Of a stretch of 17,490 nt of DNA, positions 1 to 7,611 are shown one piece after another. Source of the DNA: Candidatus Symbiothrix sp. GTDB taxonomy: Bacteria; Bacteroidota; Bacteroidia; Bacteroidales; Azobacteroidaceae. Position 1 is the stretch's first letter. Every line of letters begins with the position of its first letter. The stretch is taken from positions 1 to 17,490 of the forward strand of contig JAITXK010000049.1 of the NCBI GenBank assembly GCA_031284765.1, written 5' to 3'. Position numbers and translations under genes: made by a program. Below the pieces are notes generated by a model, which did not search any database, was not told the DNA's origin, and saw only the letters and a list, made by a program, of their open reading frames with translations.

Positions 1-1
1 T

Positions 2-367
2 CCTGCTTTCTTTGGTCGATGGATATTTGGGAAAACGAGATGGAGTGCTTTAGCTAATGTTGGTGTGGGTTGTGTGTATAACAAACTATCGAAAATCAAG
101 CAGAAGATTGATTATGGCTTACCATTGAATATATTGTTCCCGTACCCAGAAAGGCGAAGATTTGCCATATCTCCAGGCACTACCTTTGGTGCAACCTGTT
201 CGGCAGGAATCAATTATCAGATAATACCCGCTATCGGCATTCATGTTTCCGTCAATGGAATGTTTGCCTCCATATCGAAAATAAACACTGATGAATCCAT
301 TACGATCGATTTTTCAAGGAAGCTCAACCGTATAGGACTTGCCGCAGGATTGAATTGTAGCTTTTAA
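2..367 (+). CDS. C-terminal fragment of a probable outer-membrane beta-barrel protein (5' end outside window)
   Basis: The reading frame is open from the left edge to a TAA at 365-367, so only the last 121 residues of a longer protein are visible. An internal GTG at 65 could be read as a start, but the frame continues upstream with no stop, so a partial gene is the better reading. The protein shows short alternating hydrophobic/polar stretches separated by charged or glycine-rich turns, and it ends in Phe (Cys-Ser-Phe). This is the usual look of the last strands of an outer-membrane beta-barrel recognised by the BAM machinery. No specific family or substrate can be named. It is followed by a 322-bp gap, so it is not obviously co-transcribed with tig. 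The barrel assignment is inference from the pattern. Confidence 0.55.
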   Translation, partial: PAFFGRWIFGKTRWSALANVGVGCVYNKLSKIKQKIDYGLPLNILFPYPERRRFAISPGTTFGATCSAGINYQIIPAIGIHVSVNGMFASISKINTDESITIDFSRKLNRIGLAAGLNCSF

Positions 368-401
368 TGTATGTGAACAGATACCAACTTGTTTGATAAA
401 G

Positions 402-514
402 GTGCGTAGCACTGAAATCTTTGTAGCCGTGTGCGTCAGCGCACGGTATTGGCAACCCCACACAACCGGAGCCGCGTAGTGGCGAAACCTCGCCAATTAG
501 GGTGAAACCTTACC
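402..514. repeat. Cluster of five short hairpins in the gap upstream of tig
   Basis: The gap 368-689 holds no convincing gene. Within it lie five small inverted repeats. GTGC-GTA-GCAC is at 402-412. GTGCG-TCAG-CGCAC is at 431-444. GCCGC-GTA-GTGGC (one G.T pair) is at 471-483. GGCGA-AACC-TCGCC is at 481-494. GGTGA-AACC-TTACC (one G.T pair) is at 501-514. Two share the loop GTA and two share the loop AACC. The last two start exactly 20 bp apart and differ by a compensated base pair. The third and fourth overlap, so they are alternatives. The cluster could be a degraded interspersed repeat or a structured RNA. Its strand and function are unknown. Confidence 0.5.
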
Positions 515-614
515 AAGAAAAGAATGTTCAAATTCATCAATTGACGACATTGGGTGGAGTTTAAGGCCTTCCGGGTCAGCACCTCAAAAAAAGATTTAGC
601 CGAAAATCATAGCA

Positions 615-646
615 TTTGATAATTTAAATAAATACAACTATCTTTG
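615..646 (+). promoter_or_regulatory. Bacteroidota-type promoter for tig-clpP-clpX
   Basis: A TTTG at 615-618 and a TATCTTTG at 639-646 are separated by 20 bp. This matches the Bacteroides sigma-A pattern (TTTG, about 19-21 bp, TAnnTTTG). The leader to the tig ATG at 690 is about 35-40 nt and AT-rich, without a clear Shine-Dalgarno sequence, as is normal for this phylum. Confidence 0.75.
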
Positions 647-689
647 CGCGCTTAAAAATCCAGAAAGCAATCATTAATTAAAAATAAAT

Positions 690-2027
690 ATGAACATTAC
701 ACTTAAAAACATTGATGCGGTAAATGCGGCTTTGACGGTTGCCGTTACCAAAGAAGATTATCAACCTCAGGTGGAAAAAGCGCTGAATGATATTCGCAAA
801 AATATCGTTATGGATGGCTTCCGTAAGGGAAATGCTCCCAAATCGCGCGTGCAAACTTTGTATGGAAAATCGATATTGGTTGATGAAATAAATAAATTGG
901 TTTCCGAGAAATTATACGGTTATATTAAGGAAAACCAACTCAATGTTTTGGGAGAACCTCTGCCTTCGTTACAGGAACAAGCTCCGTTGGATTTCGATAA
1001 ACAAGAGGATTACGAATTTACTTTTGACCTTGCTTTGGCCCCTGAAATGAATATCAAATTGTCGAAAGCCGATAAGTTGTCTTATTATTCCATCCTGGTG
1101 GAAGACGATATGATTGAAAAGCAAATCAATAATTTCAAAGCCAATTATGGTACTTACGATAATGTGGTTGAAGCGGTCGAAGCGAAAGACATGGTAAAAG
1201 GGATGTTGACCGGAAGCAATGATGATCTGACTGTTGAAGATGCCGTCTTAATGCCTTCCTATATGAAAGATGAAACAGAAAAAGCCAAATTCATTGGCGC
1301 AAAAATCGGCGATGTGATTACTTTTAATCCTTATACGGCTTATGAAGGCCACGAAGCGGAATTAGCTTCGTTCCTGAAAATCAAAAAGGAAGAAGTAAAC
1401 GCACATCAGGGCGATTTTACTTTTGCTATTTCCGAAATTACCCGCTACAAAGAAGCTGAATTGAGTCAGGAGTTGTATGATAAAATTTACGAACCGGGAA
1501 CCGTTACTTCGGAAGAAGATTTTAGAGCGAAAATCAAAGAAATCGTTGTGCAACAATTTGCTCCGGAAAGTGATTATAAATTCCTGCTTGATGCCAAACA
1601 AGCGTTGGAAGATAAAGCCAAAGACATTCAATTTCCCGATGAATTTTTAAAGCGTTGGTTGGTGGCAAGCGATGAAAAAAGAACCGCCGAATTGGTAGAA
1701 GAAGATTATCCGAACATCCTGAGTGACCTGAAATTTCAATTGATTAAGGATAATTTAATCAAGGAAAACGATATAAAAATTGAAAAAGAAGACGTAGAAC
1801 AACAAGCCCAAAAAACGGCCCGCGCCCAATTTGCACAATACGGCATGAGCAATGTGCCCGACTATTTATTGGAAAATTATGTACAGGAAATGTTGAAAAA
1901 AGAAGACAATATACAGAATATGATTAACCGGGTTCTCGAAGATAAATTGATTGTAGTCTTGAAAAAACAGGCTACATTGAAACCGAAAGAAGTCACTTTG
2001 GAAGATTTTCAAAAATTATTTAAATAA
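690..2027 (+). CDS. tig: Trigger factor (ribosome-associated chaperone)
   Basis: This is the ribosome-bound chaperone that receives nascent chains at the exit tunnel. The protein is 445 residues, near the usual family length. The N-terminal ribosome-binding domain covers about residues 1-115 and carries the signature loop GFRKGNAP at 43-50, which docks on ribosomal protein L23. The middle (about 150-250) sits where the FKBP-type prolyl isomerase domain belongs, but it is weakly recognisable, so isomerase activity should not be assumed. The long, charged, helical remainder (about 255-445) fits the C-terminal chaperone arms. The ATG at 690 follows a good promoter, and the second residues (NITLKN) fit the family's N-terminus. 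clpP follows after 6 bp. The tig-clpP-clpX order is widely conserved in bacteria. Confidence 0.93.
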   Translation: MNITLKNIDAVNAALTVAVTKEDYQPQVEKALNDIRKNIVMDGFRKGNAPKSRVQTLYGKSILVDEINKLVSEKLYGYIKENQLNVLGEPLPSLQEQAPLDFDKQEDYEFTFDLALAPEMNIKLSKADKLSYYSILVEDDMIEKQINNFKANYGTYDNVVEAVEAKDMVKGMLTGSNDDLTVEDAVLMPSYMKDETEKAKFIGAKIGDVITFNPYTAYEGHEAELASFLKIKKEEVNAHQGDFTFAISEITRYKEAELSQELYDKIYEPGTVTSEEDFRAKIKEIVVQQFAPESDYKFLLDAKQALEDKAKDIQFPDEFLKRWLVASDEKRTAELVEEDYPNILSDLKFQLIKDNLIKENDIKIEKEDVEQQAQKTARAQFAQYGMSNVPDYLLENYVQEMLKKEDNIQNMINRVLEDKLIVVLKKQATLKPKEVTLEDFQKLFK

Positions 2028-2033
2028 AACAAC

Positions 2034-2699
2034 ATGACAGAAGATTTTAGAAAATATGCCGTCAAACACTTGGGAATAAACGGTTTAGTTGTGGATGATG
2101 TTATTAAATCCCAACGGGAATATCTGAATCCCTACATTTTGGAAGAACGCCAAATGAACGTTACCCAATTGGATGTTTTTTCACGCTTGATGATGGACAG
2201 AATCATCTTTTTAGGTACGCAAATAGATGATTACACGGCAAATATCCTGCAAGCGCAATTATTGTATCTGGATTCGGCCGACCCGGGCAAGGATATTTCC
2301 ATTTACATTAATTCGCCGGGAGGTTCGGTTTATGCCGGATATGGCATTTACGATACGATGCAATTTCTGTCCAGCGATGTAGCCACGATATGCACGGGCA
2401 TGGCTGCCTCGATGGCCGCCGTATTGCTGGTAGCCGGAGCAAAAAACAAACGCTCGGCTTTGCAACATTCGCGGGTAATGATTCACCAACCCTTGGGTGG
2501 CGCTCAGGGACAGGCTTCCGACATCGAAATTACCGCTCGCGAGATATTGAAAATCAAGAAAGAGATTTACACCATTATTGCCGACCATTCCGGCCAACCT
2601 TACGAACAGGTATTGAAAGATGGTGACCGCGATTTCTGGATGAATTCGGAAGAAGCCCTGACCTACGGAATGATTGATAAGATTCTTACGAAAAAATAA
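2034..2699 (+). CDS. clpP: ATP-dependent Clp protease, proteolytic subunit
   Basis: This is the serine peptidase that forms the two-ring barrel degrading substrates fed by ClpX (or ClpA/C). The protein has 221 residues. The catalytic triad can be placed by motif: Ser126 in GMAASMAA, His151 in MIHQPLGG and Asp200 in the DRDFW segment. The oxyanion-side NSPGGSV motif lies at 93-99. The N-terminal 30 residues before the conserved part are a little longer than in E. coli and may be a processed propeptide or simply the phylum's form. The gene starts 6 bp after tig, and its TAA shares one base with the clpX ATG (2699). The last base of the stop is the first base of the next start, which suggests translational coupling. 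Confidence 0.95.
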   Translation: MTEDFRKYAVKHLGINGLVVDDVIKSQREYLNPYILEERQMNVTQLDVFSRLMMDRIIFLGTQIDDYTANILQAQLLYLDSADPGKDISIYINSPGGSVYAGYGIYDTMQFLSSDVATICTGMAASMAAVLLVAGAKNKRSALQHSRVMIHQPLGGAQGQASDIEITAREILKIKKEIYTIIADHSGQPYEQVLKDGDRDFWMNSEEALTYGMIDKILTKK

Positions 2700-3928
2700 T
2701 GGCAAAAAAATTGAAACACTGTAATTTTTGCGGCCTTCCGGAAACGCAAGTCAATGTATTGCTGGCAGGGGAAGATGGCAATATTTGCGATGTGTGTGCC
2801 GAACGGGCCTATCAGGTTGTGCAGGAATCCATGCATCCGACGAGCAAGAAAAAATTTGCACTGAATAAAGAAGAATTGCCACGTCCGAAAGAAATCAAAG
2901 CCTTTTTAGACCAATATGTAATCGGTCAGGACGATGCCAAACGGTATCTTTCGGTGGCTGTTTACAATCATTACAAACGGTTGATGCAAAAAGACACGAA
3001 AGATGATGTGGAAATTGAGAAATCCAATATTATCATGGTGGGTTCTACCGGAACGGGGAAAACCTTGCTCGCAAAAACCATCGCCCGCGTGCTGAAAGTG
3101 CCGTTTACGATTGTCGATGCTACGGTATTAACCGAGGCCGGTTATGTGGGTGAAGACATTGAGAGTTTATTGACACGCCTCCTCCAAGTGGCAAATTATG
3201 ATGTGAAAGCTGCCGAACGAGGCATTGTATTTATTGATGAAATTGATAAAATTGCCCGCAAAGGCGATAATCCATCTATTACCCGCGATGTGAGTGGCGA
3301 AGGCGTTCAACAGGGTTTATTGAAATTATTGGAAGGTTCGGTCGTGAATGTTCCGCCCCAAGGCGGCCGCAAGCACCCCGACCAGCAGATGATTCCCGTG
3401 AATACCAAAGATATTCTCTTTGTTTGCGGCGGTGCATTCGATGACATTGATAAACGAATTGCTCAACGGTTGAATACGCAAGTAGTAGGTTATACGGCCA
3501 ATAGCGAAAATAAAAGAATCGACAGAAACAATCTCTTGCAATACATTGCCCCGCAGGATTTGAAATCATTCGGACTGATTCCCGAAATAATCGGTCGTTT
3601 GCCTATCCTGACCTATTTAAAGCCCTTGGACAGAATTGCTTTGCGGAATATCCTGACCGAGCCGAAAAATTCGATTATCAAACAATACATCAAAATGTTT
3701 GCGATGGACGATGTAACACTTCGTTTCGATGAAGAAGTGTTGGAATACATTGTTGATAAGGCTATTGAATTTAAATTAGGTGCAAGAGGCTTGCGTTCCA
3801 TCACAGAAGATATTATGATGGATGCCATGTTTGAAATTCCTTCTACCGATGTCAAAGACTTGCGTATTACCTTGGAATATGCTAAAGAGCGTGTAGAAAA
3901 ACAGGATTATCAGCGTGCTGAGAGTTAA
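2699..3928 (+). CDS. clpX: ATP-dependent Clp protease, ATP-binding unfoldase subunit ClpX
   Basis: ClpX is an AAA+ unfoldase that recognises tagged substrates and threads them into ClpP. The protein has 409 residues. The N-terminal zinc-binding domain has four cysteines: C8, C11, C30 and C33. Walker A is GSTGTGKT at 115-122; Ser and Thr stand where many proteobacterial ClpX have Pro and Ser, which I recall as usual for Bacteroidales. The pore loop GYVGED is at 148-153 and Walker B (IVFIDEID) at 176-183. A second pore loop with Arg-Lys-His is at 224-226, IPEIIGRLP at 294-302, and sensor-2 GARGLR at 361-366. The ClpP-docking IGF tripeptide appears as VGY at 263-265. The gene is the last of the tig-clpP-clpX operon, before a probable terminator. 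Confidence 0.95.
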   Translation: MAKKLKHCNFCGLPETQVNVLLAGEDGNICDVCAERAYQVVQESMHPTSKKKFALNKEELPRPKEIKAFLDQYVIGQDDAKRYLSVAVYNHYKRLMQKDTKDDVEIEKSNIIMVGSTGTGKTLLAKTIARVLKVPFTIVDATVLTEAGYVGEDIESLLTRLLQVANYDVKAAERGIVFIDEIDKIARKGDNPSITRDVSGEGVQQGLLKLLEGSVVNVPPQGGRKHPDQQMIPVNTKDILFVCGGAFDDIDKRIAQRLNTQVVGYTANSENKRIDRNNLLQYIAPQDLKSFGLIPEIIGRLPILTYLKPLDRIALRNILTEPKNSIIKQYIKMFAMDDVTLRFDEEVLEYIVDKAIEFKLGARGLRSITEDIMMDAMFEIPSTDVKDLRITLEYAKERVEKQDYQRAES

Positions 3929-3951
3929 AAAATACCCTGTATTTGTAAAAG

Positions 3952-3985
3952 AGGTGCAATTTTTTTCTTTGCAACTTTTTATTTT
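3952..3985 (+). terminator. Probable intrinsic terminator after clpX
   Basis: AGGTGCAA at 3952-3959 pairs with TTGCAACT at 3969-3976 (7 of 8 base pairs, one G/A mismatch). The stem is followed directly by a T-rich tract to 3985. It lies 23 bp after the clpX stop and upstream of the recQ promoter, so it separates the two transcription units. The stem is short and AT-rich, so efficiency is uncertain. Confidence 0.5.
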
Positions 3986-3995
3986 AAAAAAGTTG

Positions 3996-4008
3996 GCAAA
4001 TTATTTGC
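3996..4008. repeat. Inverted repeat overlapping the recQ upstream promoter box
   Basis: GCAAA-TTA-TTTGC is a perfect 5-bp inverted repeat with a 3-bp centre. Its right arm contains the TTTG (4004-4007) proposed as the -33 box of recQ. It is placed where a repressor would compete with RNA polymerase. No protein can be assigned to it. Confidence 0.35.
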
Positions 4009-4055
4009 ATTATTCCAATACAATATTATATCTTTGTTTCACAAAGAATAAGGAG
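4004..4055 (+). promoter_or_regulatory. Promoter and Shine-Dalgarno-like site for recQ
   Basis: TTTG at 4004-4007 and TATCTTTG at 4029-4036 are spaced 21 bp apart, a good match to the Bacteroidota promoter pattern. AGGAG at 4051-4055 lies 8 bp before the ATG at 4064. Such a clear Shine-Dalgarno motif is uncommon in this phylum, and it supports this start for recQ. Confidence 0.7.
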
Positions 4056-4063
4056 AATAATAA

Positions 4064-6250
4064 ATGGTCAAAGAGGATTTTTTAACGGAGGCTCTGAAAA
4101 AATATTTCGGGTTCGGAACATTTAAAGGAAATCAGGAAGCGGTGATCCGAAATGTTTTGGAGGGGAGAGATACATTTGTTCTAATGCCTACTGGAGGAGG
4201 TAAATCCTTGTGCTATCAATTGCCTGCATTATTATTGGAAGGAACAGCAATCATCATTTCCCCGCTTATCGCTTTGATGAAAAATCAGGTAGATGTTATG
4301 CGAAATCATAGCGAAGATAATGGTGTAGCTCATTTTATCAATTCTACCCTGAATAAAACGGCAATAGACAAGGTAAAAAATGACATCAAGCAAGGCAAAA
4401 CGAAATTGCTTTTCGTAGCCCCCGAATCGCTCACGAAAGAAGAAAACATGGAGTTTTTACGTCAAGTGCCGGTTTCTTTTTATGCGGTAGACGAAGCGCA
4501 TTGTATTTCAGAATGGGGACACGATTTTCGTCCGGAATATCGCCGTATTCGACCTATTATCAATGAAATCGTTAGAAAGCCATTGATTGCATTAACGGCA
4601 ACCGCCACTCCCAAAGTACAACATGATATTCAGAAAAACTTGGGAATGATGGATGCTGCTGTATTTAAATCCTCATTCAACCGTGCGAATTTGTATTACG
4701 AAATCCGTCCAAAAGATAAAAATGTGGATAAAGAGATTGTAAAATATATTCGCGCCAATGAAGGAAAATCAGGAATCGTGTATTGCCTTTCCCGCAAGAA
4801 AGTAGAAGATTTTTCGGAAATATTGAAAGCGAACGGTATTAACGCATTGGCCTATCATGCAGGACTGGATTCGCAGGTACGATCTGAAAATCAAGACAAG
4901 TTTTTGATGGAAGAGGTGGATGTGATTGTGGCCACCATTGCTTTTGGCATGGGTATTGATAAACCTGATGTACGGTACGTGATTCATTACGATATTCCGA
5001 AAAGTTTGGAAGGCTATTATCAGGAAACAGGTCGTGCCGGGCGCGATGGCGGGGAAGGAAAATGTATTGTTTTCTATGCACACAAAGATTTGCAAAAATT
5101 GGAAAAATTCATGCAAGGCAAACCTGTTTCCGAACAGGAAATAGGAAGACAATTGCTCGAAGAAACCAAATCGTATGCCGAAAGTTCAATGTGTCGGCGA
5201 AAAGTCTTGTTGCATTATTTTGGAGAAGATTATTTGGGTGACAACTGTGGTAATTGTGATAATTGTTTAAATCCTAAAAAACAAGTGGAAGCAAAAGAAT
5301 TACTTATGTCGGTTTTAGAAACCGTTGAAACATTAAAAGACAAGTTTAAGGCAGATCATATCATCAATATTTTACAGGGGAAAGAAACCTCTGAAATTCT
5401 TTCGTACGAACACGATAATTTAGACGTTTTTGGTACAGGAAAAGACGAAGATGAAAAAATGTGGAATGCCATTATTCGTCAGGCAATGATTGCCGGCTAT
5501 TTAGACAAAGATATTGAGAACTATGGATTGCTGAAATTAACGGCTGCAGGAAAGAAATATTTGAAAAATCCAATTTCATTCAAAATCACGAAAGACAATG
5601 ATTTTGATGATGACGATGCCGTAGAAGAAACGCCTGCTCGTGGCAGTGGTTCATGCGCTGTAGATCCTGTATTGTATTCCATAATGAAAGATTTGCGAAA
5701 AAAACTGGCGAAAAGATTGGAAGTTCCGCCATACGTCATTTTTCAAGATCCTTCTTTGGAAGCAATGGCAACGACTTATCCGATTACCGTTGAAGAGTTG
5801 CAAAATATTCCCGGAGTAGGTGCCGGAAAGGCTAAACGTTACGGGCAAGATTTTGTGAATTTAATTAAACGCCATGTGACCGAAAATGAAATCGAACGTC
5901 CCGAAGATTTGCGTGTGCGAACAGTTGCCAATAAATCCAAACTGAAAGTGTTTATTGTGCAAAGCATTGACCGAAAAGTAGCTCTGGATGATATTGCTGT
6001 GACTAAAGGATTGGAATTTAATGAGTTATTAGACGAAATCGAAGTTATTATCTATTCAGGCACCAAAATCAACATTGACTATTTTCTGAATGAAGTCATG
6101 GACGGCGACCATATCGAAGATATTTACCTCTACTTCAAAGAATCGGAAACGGATGGGTTGGAAGAAGCGATTGAGGTATTGGGTGGTGACTATACGGAAG
6201 AAGAAATTCGTTTGGTTCGTATTAAATTTATTTCGGAACTGGCGAATTAA
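4064..6250 (+). CDS. recQ: ATP-dependent DNA helicase RecQ
   Basis: This is a superfamily 2, 3'-5' DNA helicase acting in recombination and stalled-fork repair. The protein has 728 residues, longer than E. coli RecQ (about 610). Walker A MPTGGGKS is at 41-48, the DEAH box at 143-146, motif III ALTATATP at 176-183, and motif VI YYQETGRAGRDG at 318-329. The RecQ zinc site is C377, C395, C398 and C401. A winged-helix region follows (about 410-505), then an acidic linker and an HRDC domain at about 534-604 with the helix-hairpin-like IPGVGAGKAKRYG. The extra C-terminal region (about 615-728) resembles the helical extension seen in many Bacteroidota RecQ proteins; its role is unclear. The gene has its own promoter, so it is probably monocistronic. 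It converges on lipB with only 3 bp between stop codons. Confidence 0.95.
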   Translation: MVKEDFLTEALKKYFGFGTFKGNQEAVIRNVLEGRDTFVLMPTGGGKSLCYQLPALLLEGTAIIISPLIALMKNQVDVMRNHSEDNGVAHFINSTLNKTAIDKVKNDIKQGKTKLLFVAPESLTKEENMEFLRQVPVSFYAVDEAHCISEWGHDFRPEYRRIRPIINEIVRKPLIALTATATPKVQHDIQKNLGMMDAAVFKSSFNRANLYYEIRPKDKNVDKEIVKYIRANEGKSGIVYCLSRKKVEDFSEILKANGINALAYHAGLDSQVRSENQDKFLMEEVDVIVATIAFGMGIDKPDVRYVIHYDIPKSLEGYYQETGRAGRDGGEGKCIVFYAHKDLQKLEKFMQGKPVSEQEIGRQLLEETKSYAESSMCRRKVLLHYFGEDYLGDNCGNCDNCLNPKKQVEAKELLMSVLETVETLKDKFKADHIINILQGKETSEILSYEHDNLDVFGTGKDEDEKMWNAIIRQAMIAGYLDKDIENYGLLKLTAAGKKYLKNPISFKITKDNDFDDDDAVEETPARGSGSCAVDPVLYSIMKDLRKKLAKRLEVPPYVIFQDPSLEAMATTYPITVEELQNIPGVGAGKAKRYGQDFVNLIKRHVTENEIERPEDLRVRTVANKSKLKVFIVQSIDRKVALDDIAVTKGLEFNELLDEIEVIIYSGTKINIDYFLNEVMDGDHIEDIYLYFKESETDGLEEAIEVLGGDYTEEEIRLVRIKFISELAN

Positions 6251-6253
6251 TTT

Positions 6254-6916
6254 TTAAATGAATATTAGTTCCGTGAAATGTTTGAAAAGGGATGTTTTTA
6301 CTTCTTCCATATTAATAGGCCGGTTCAATTCTTTTTGCATAGATGTCACACCTTTATCCGTGAATCCGCAGGGATTAATCAATTGAAAATAGTCTAAATT
6401 CGTATTGACGTTCAGTGCAAAGCCGTGCATGGTTATGTAGCGACTGCTTCGTACGCCGATGGCGGCTATTTTACGTGCTTGGCGGCTATCTTTATCCAAC
6501 CACACGCCCGTGGCTCCATCCAAACGGTCGCCTTCGATGCCGTATTCGGCAATGGTGCGGATAATCATTTCTTCAATGCGATGAATGTATTCTTTCAAAC
6601 CAATTTTGAAATCGTCCAAATCCAAAATGGGATAGCCGACAATTTGTCCCGGACCGTGGTAGGTAACATCGCCGCCTCTGTCAACATGAAATAGTTCCAC
6701 CTGCTTGTCATTCAATGTCTTTTCGGGGAAAAGCAAATTGGAACTCAATCCGTTTTTGCCGATGGTAATGACATGCGGATGTTCGCAAAAGATAAACCGG
6801 TTTGCGGTTGGCTGTTTAGCCATTTTGGCTTGAAGCGTTGCTTCAAATAATGTTTTTTGTTGCTCGAAAGCGGTTGAGTAGGGGATGGTTCCCCAATCTA
6901 TTCTTCTTGTTTCCAT
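6254..6916 (-). CDS. lipB: Octanoyl-[acyl carrier protein]:protein N-octanoyltransferase (lipoate biosynthesis)
   Basis: LipB moves an octanoyl group from acyl carrier protein to the lipoyl domains of 2-oxoacid dehydrogenases or GcvH, before sulfur insertion by LipA. The protein has 220 residues, normal for the family. The signature RGGDVTYHGPGQ is at 80-91, the catalytic Lys149 lies in ARKIAAIGVR, and the acyl-accepting Cys183 lies in INPCG. MHGFALNVN is at 163-171. The start overlaps the last 19 bp of the upstream transglycosylase gene, which suggests translational coupling. It is the last gene of the minus-strand group that begins at the plug protein. Its stop is 3 bp from the recQ stop and I see no terminator between them, so transcripts may run antisense into recQ or the reverse. 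Confidence 0.94.
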   Translation of the reverse strand: METRRIDWGTIPYSTAFEQQKTLFEATLQAKMAKQPTANRFIFCEHPHVITIGKNGLSSNLLFPEKTLNDKQVELFHVDRGGDVTYHGPGQIVGYPILDLDDFKIGLKEYIHRIEEMIIRTIAEYGIEGDRLDGATGVWLDKDSRQARKIAAIGVRSSRYITMHGFALNVNTNLDYFQLINPCGFTDKGVTSMQKELNRPINMEEVKTSLFKHFTELIFI

Positions 6917-7611
6917 TGTATTTCAATCATATCTTCCATGATGTTCCTGATTTTTGCTTGCCTGCGTAAGAGGTAAGTATTGGGTTCGCATGGATTTAAA
7001 TCGGCCGGACTAATCAAACAGGCCGCGATTCCGGCAGCTTCGGCGGTATTGATGTCATTGGCGGAGATTGCATAATAGGCTTGTGTGGCGGCTTCCGCTC
7101 CATAAATATCTTTGCCCATTTGGATGGAATTGAGGTATGCCTCCATGATGCGCTCTTTTCCCCAAACCAATTCAAGGAGTATGGTGAAATAGGTTTCCAT
7201 CAATTTGGTGAGAAAAGTTTCACCGGGTGGGAGAAAGATATTCCGGGCTGTTTGTTGCGTAATGGTAAGGTTTTTCTGATATAAAATTCGTGCGCCGCGA
7301 TTGAATTTGACATTTTCATTATCGGAATCGAAACCGTTGTGTATTAAAAACAAATAATCTTCCGATGCAATGACGGCTTTGGGCAGTTGCGGAGAAATTT
7401 CGTTCAACGGTTTCCATTCATGCCGGATATGCGGTTTGTGTCCCGAAAAAACTTGTTTGGCGTTGGCTACAAGCATGTAAGAGGTGTAATAGATGGGCGT
7501 ATATTTGTACAAAAGCACTAAAAACAGACTGAGAATGAACAACGTGAGAATAAGATTTTTTATCCAAAACCCCATTTTTTTCAACACTTGTATTCCCTTC
7601 ATTTTTTTCAT
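6898..7611 (-). CDS. GT51 peptidoglycan glycosyltransferase (MtgA-like), divergent
   Basis: This is a membrane-anchored glycosyltransferase-family-51 protein that would polymerise lipid II into glycan strands at the periplasmic face of the inner membrane. The protein has 237 residues, with one N-terminal membrane segment at about 17-36 and no transpeptidase domain. Motif 1 appears as SEDYLFLIHNG with catalytic Glu84. Motif 2 keeps TITQQ (116-120) but has Lys-Asn-Leu where the family has Gly-Gly/Ala-Ser. The motif 3 region keeps Lys136 and Glu139, but the usual Arg before the Lys is Thr135. Motif 4 GKERIMEAYLN is at 151-161, and GAEAA at 171-175. Both catalytic glutamates are present, so activity is plausible. 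The changed motif 2 suggests a paralogue rather than the main MtgA, so I leave the symbol blank. Its start overlaps the rsmE stop by 4 bp (ATGA). Confidence 0.8.
   Translation of the reverse strand: MKKMKGIQVLKKMGFWIKNLILTLFILSLFLVLLYKYTPIYYTSYMLVANAKQVFSGHKPHIRHEWKPLNEISPQLPKAVIASEDYLFLIHNGFDSDNENVKFNRGARILYQKNLTITQQTARNIFLPPGETFLTKLMETYFTILLELVWGKERIMEAYLNSIQMGKDIYGAEAATQAYYAISANDINTAEAAGIAACLISPADLNPCEPNTYLLRRQAKIRNIMEDMIEIQWKQEE

Noticed and set aside
314..496. 60-codon minus-strand open frame across the hairpin cluster
   Set aside because: Its sequence is made largely of the small inverted repeats, its end overlaps the upstream gene, and it shows no recognisable domain or start signal.
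2259..2705. 148-codon minus-strand open frame inside clpP
   Set aside because: It is the mirror of clpP codons with no promoter or domain. clpP itself is certain.
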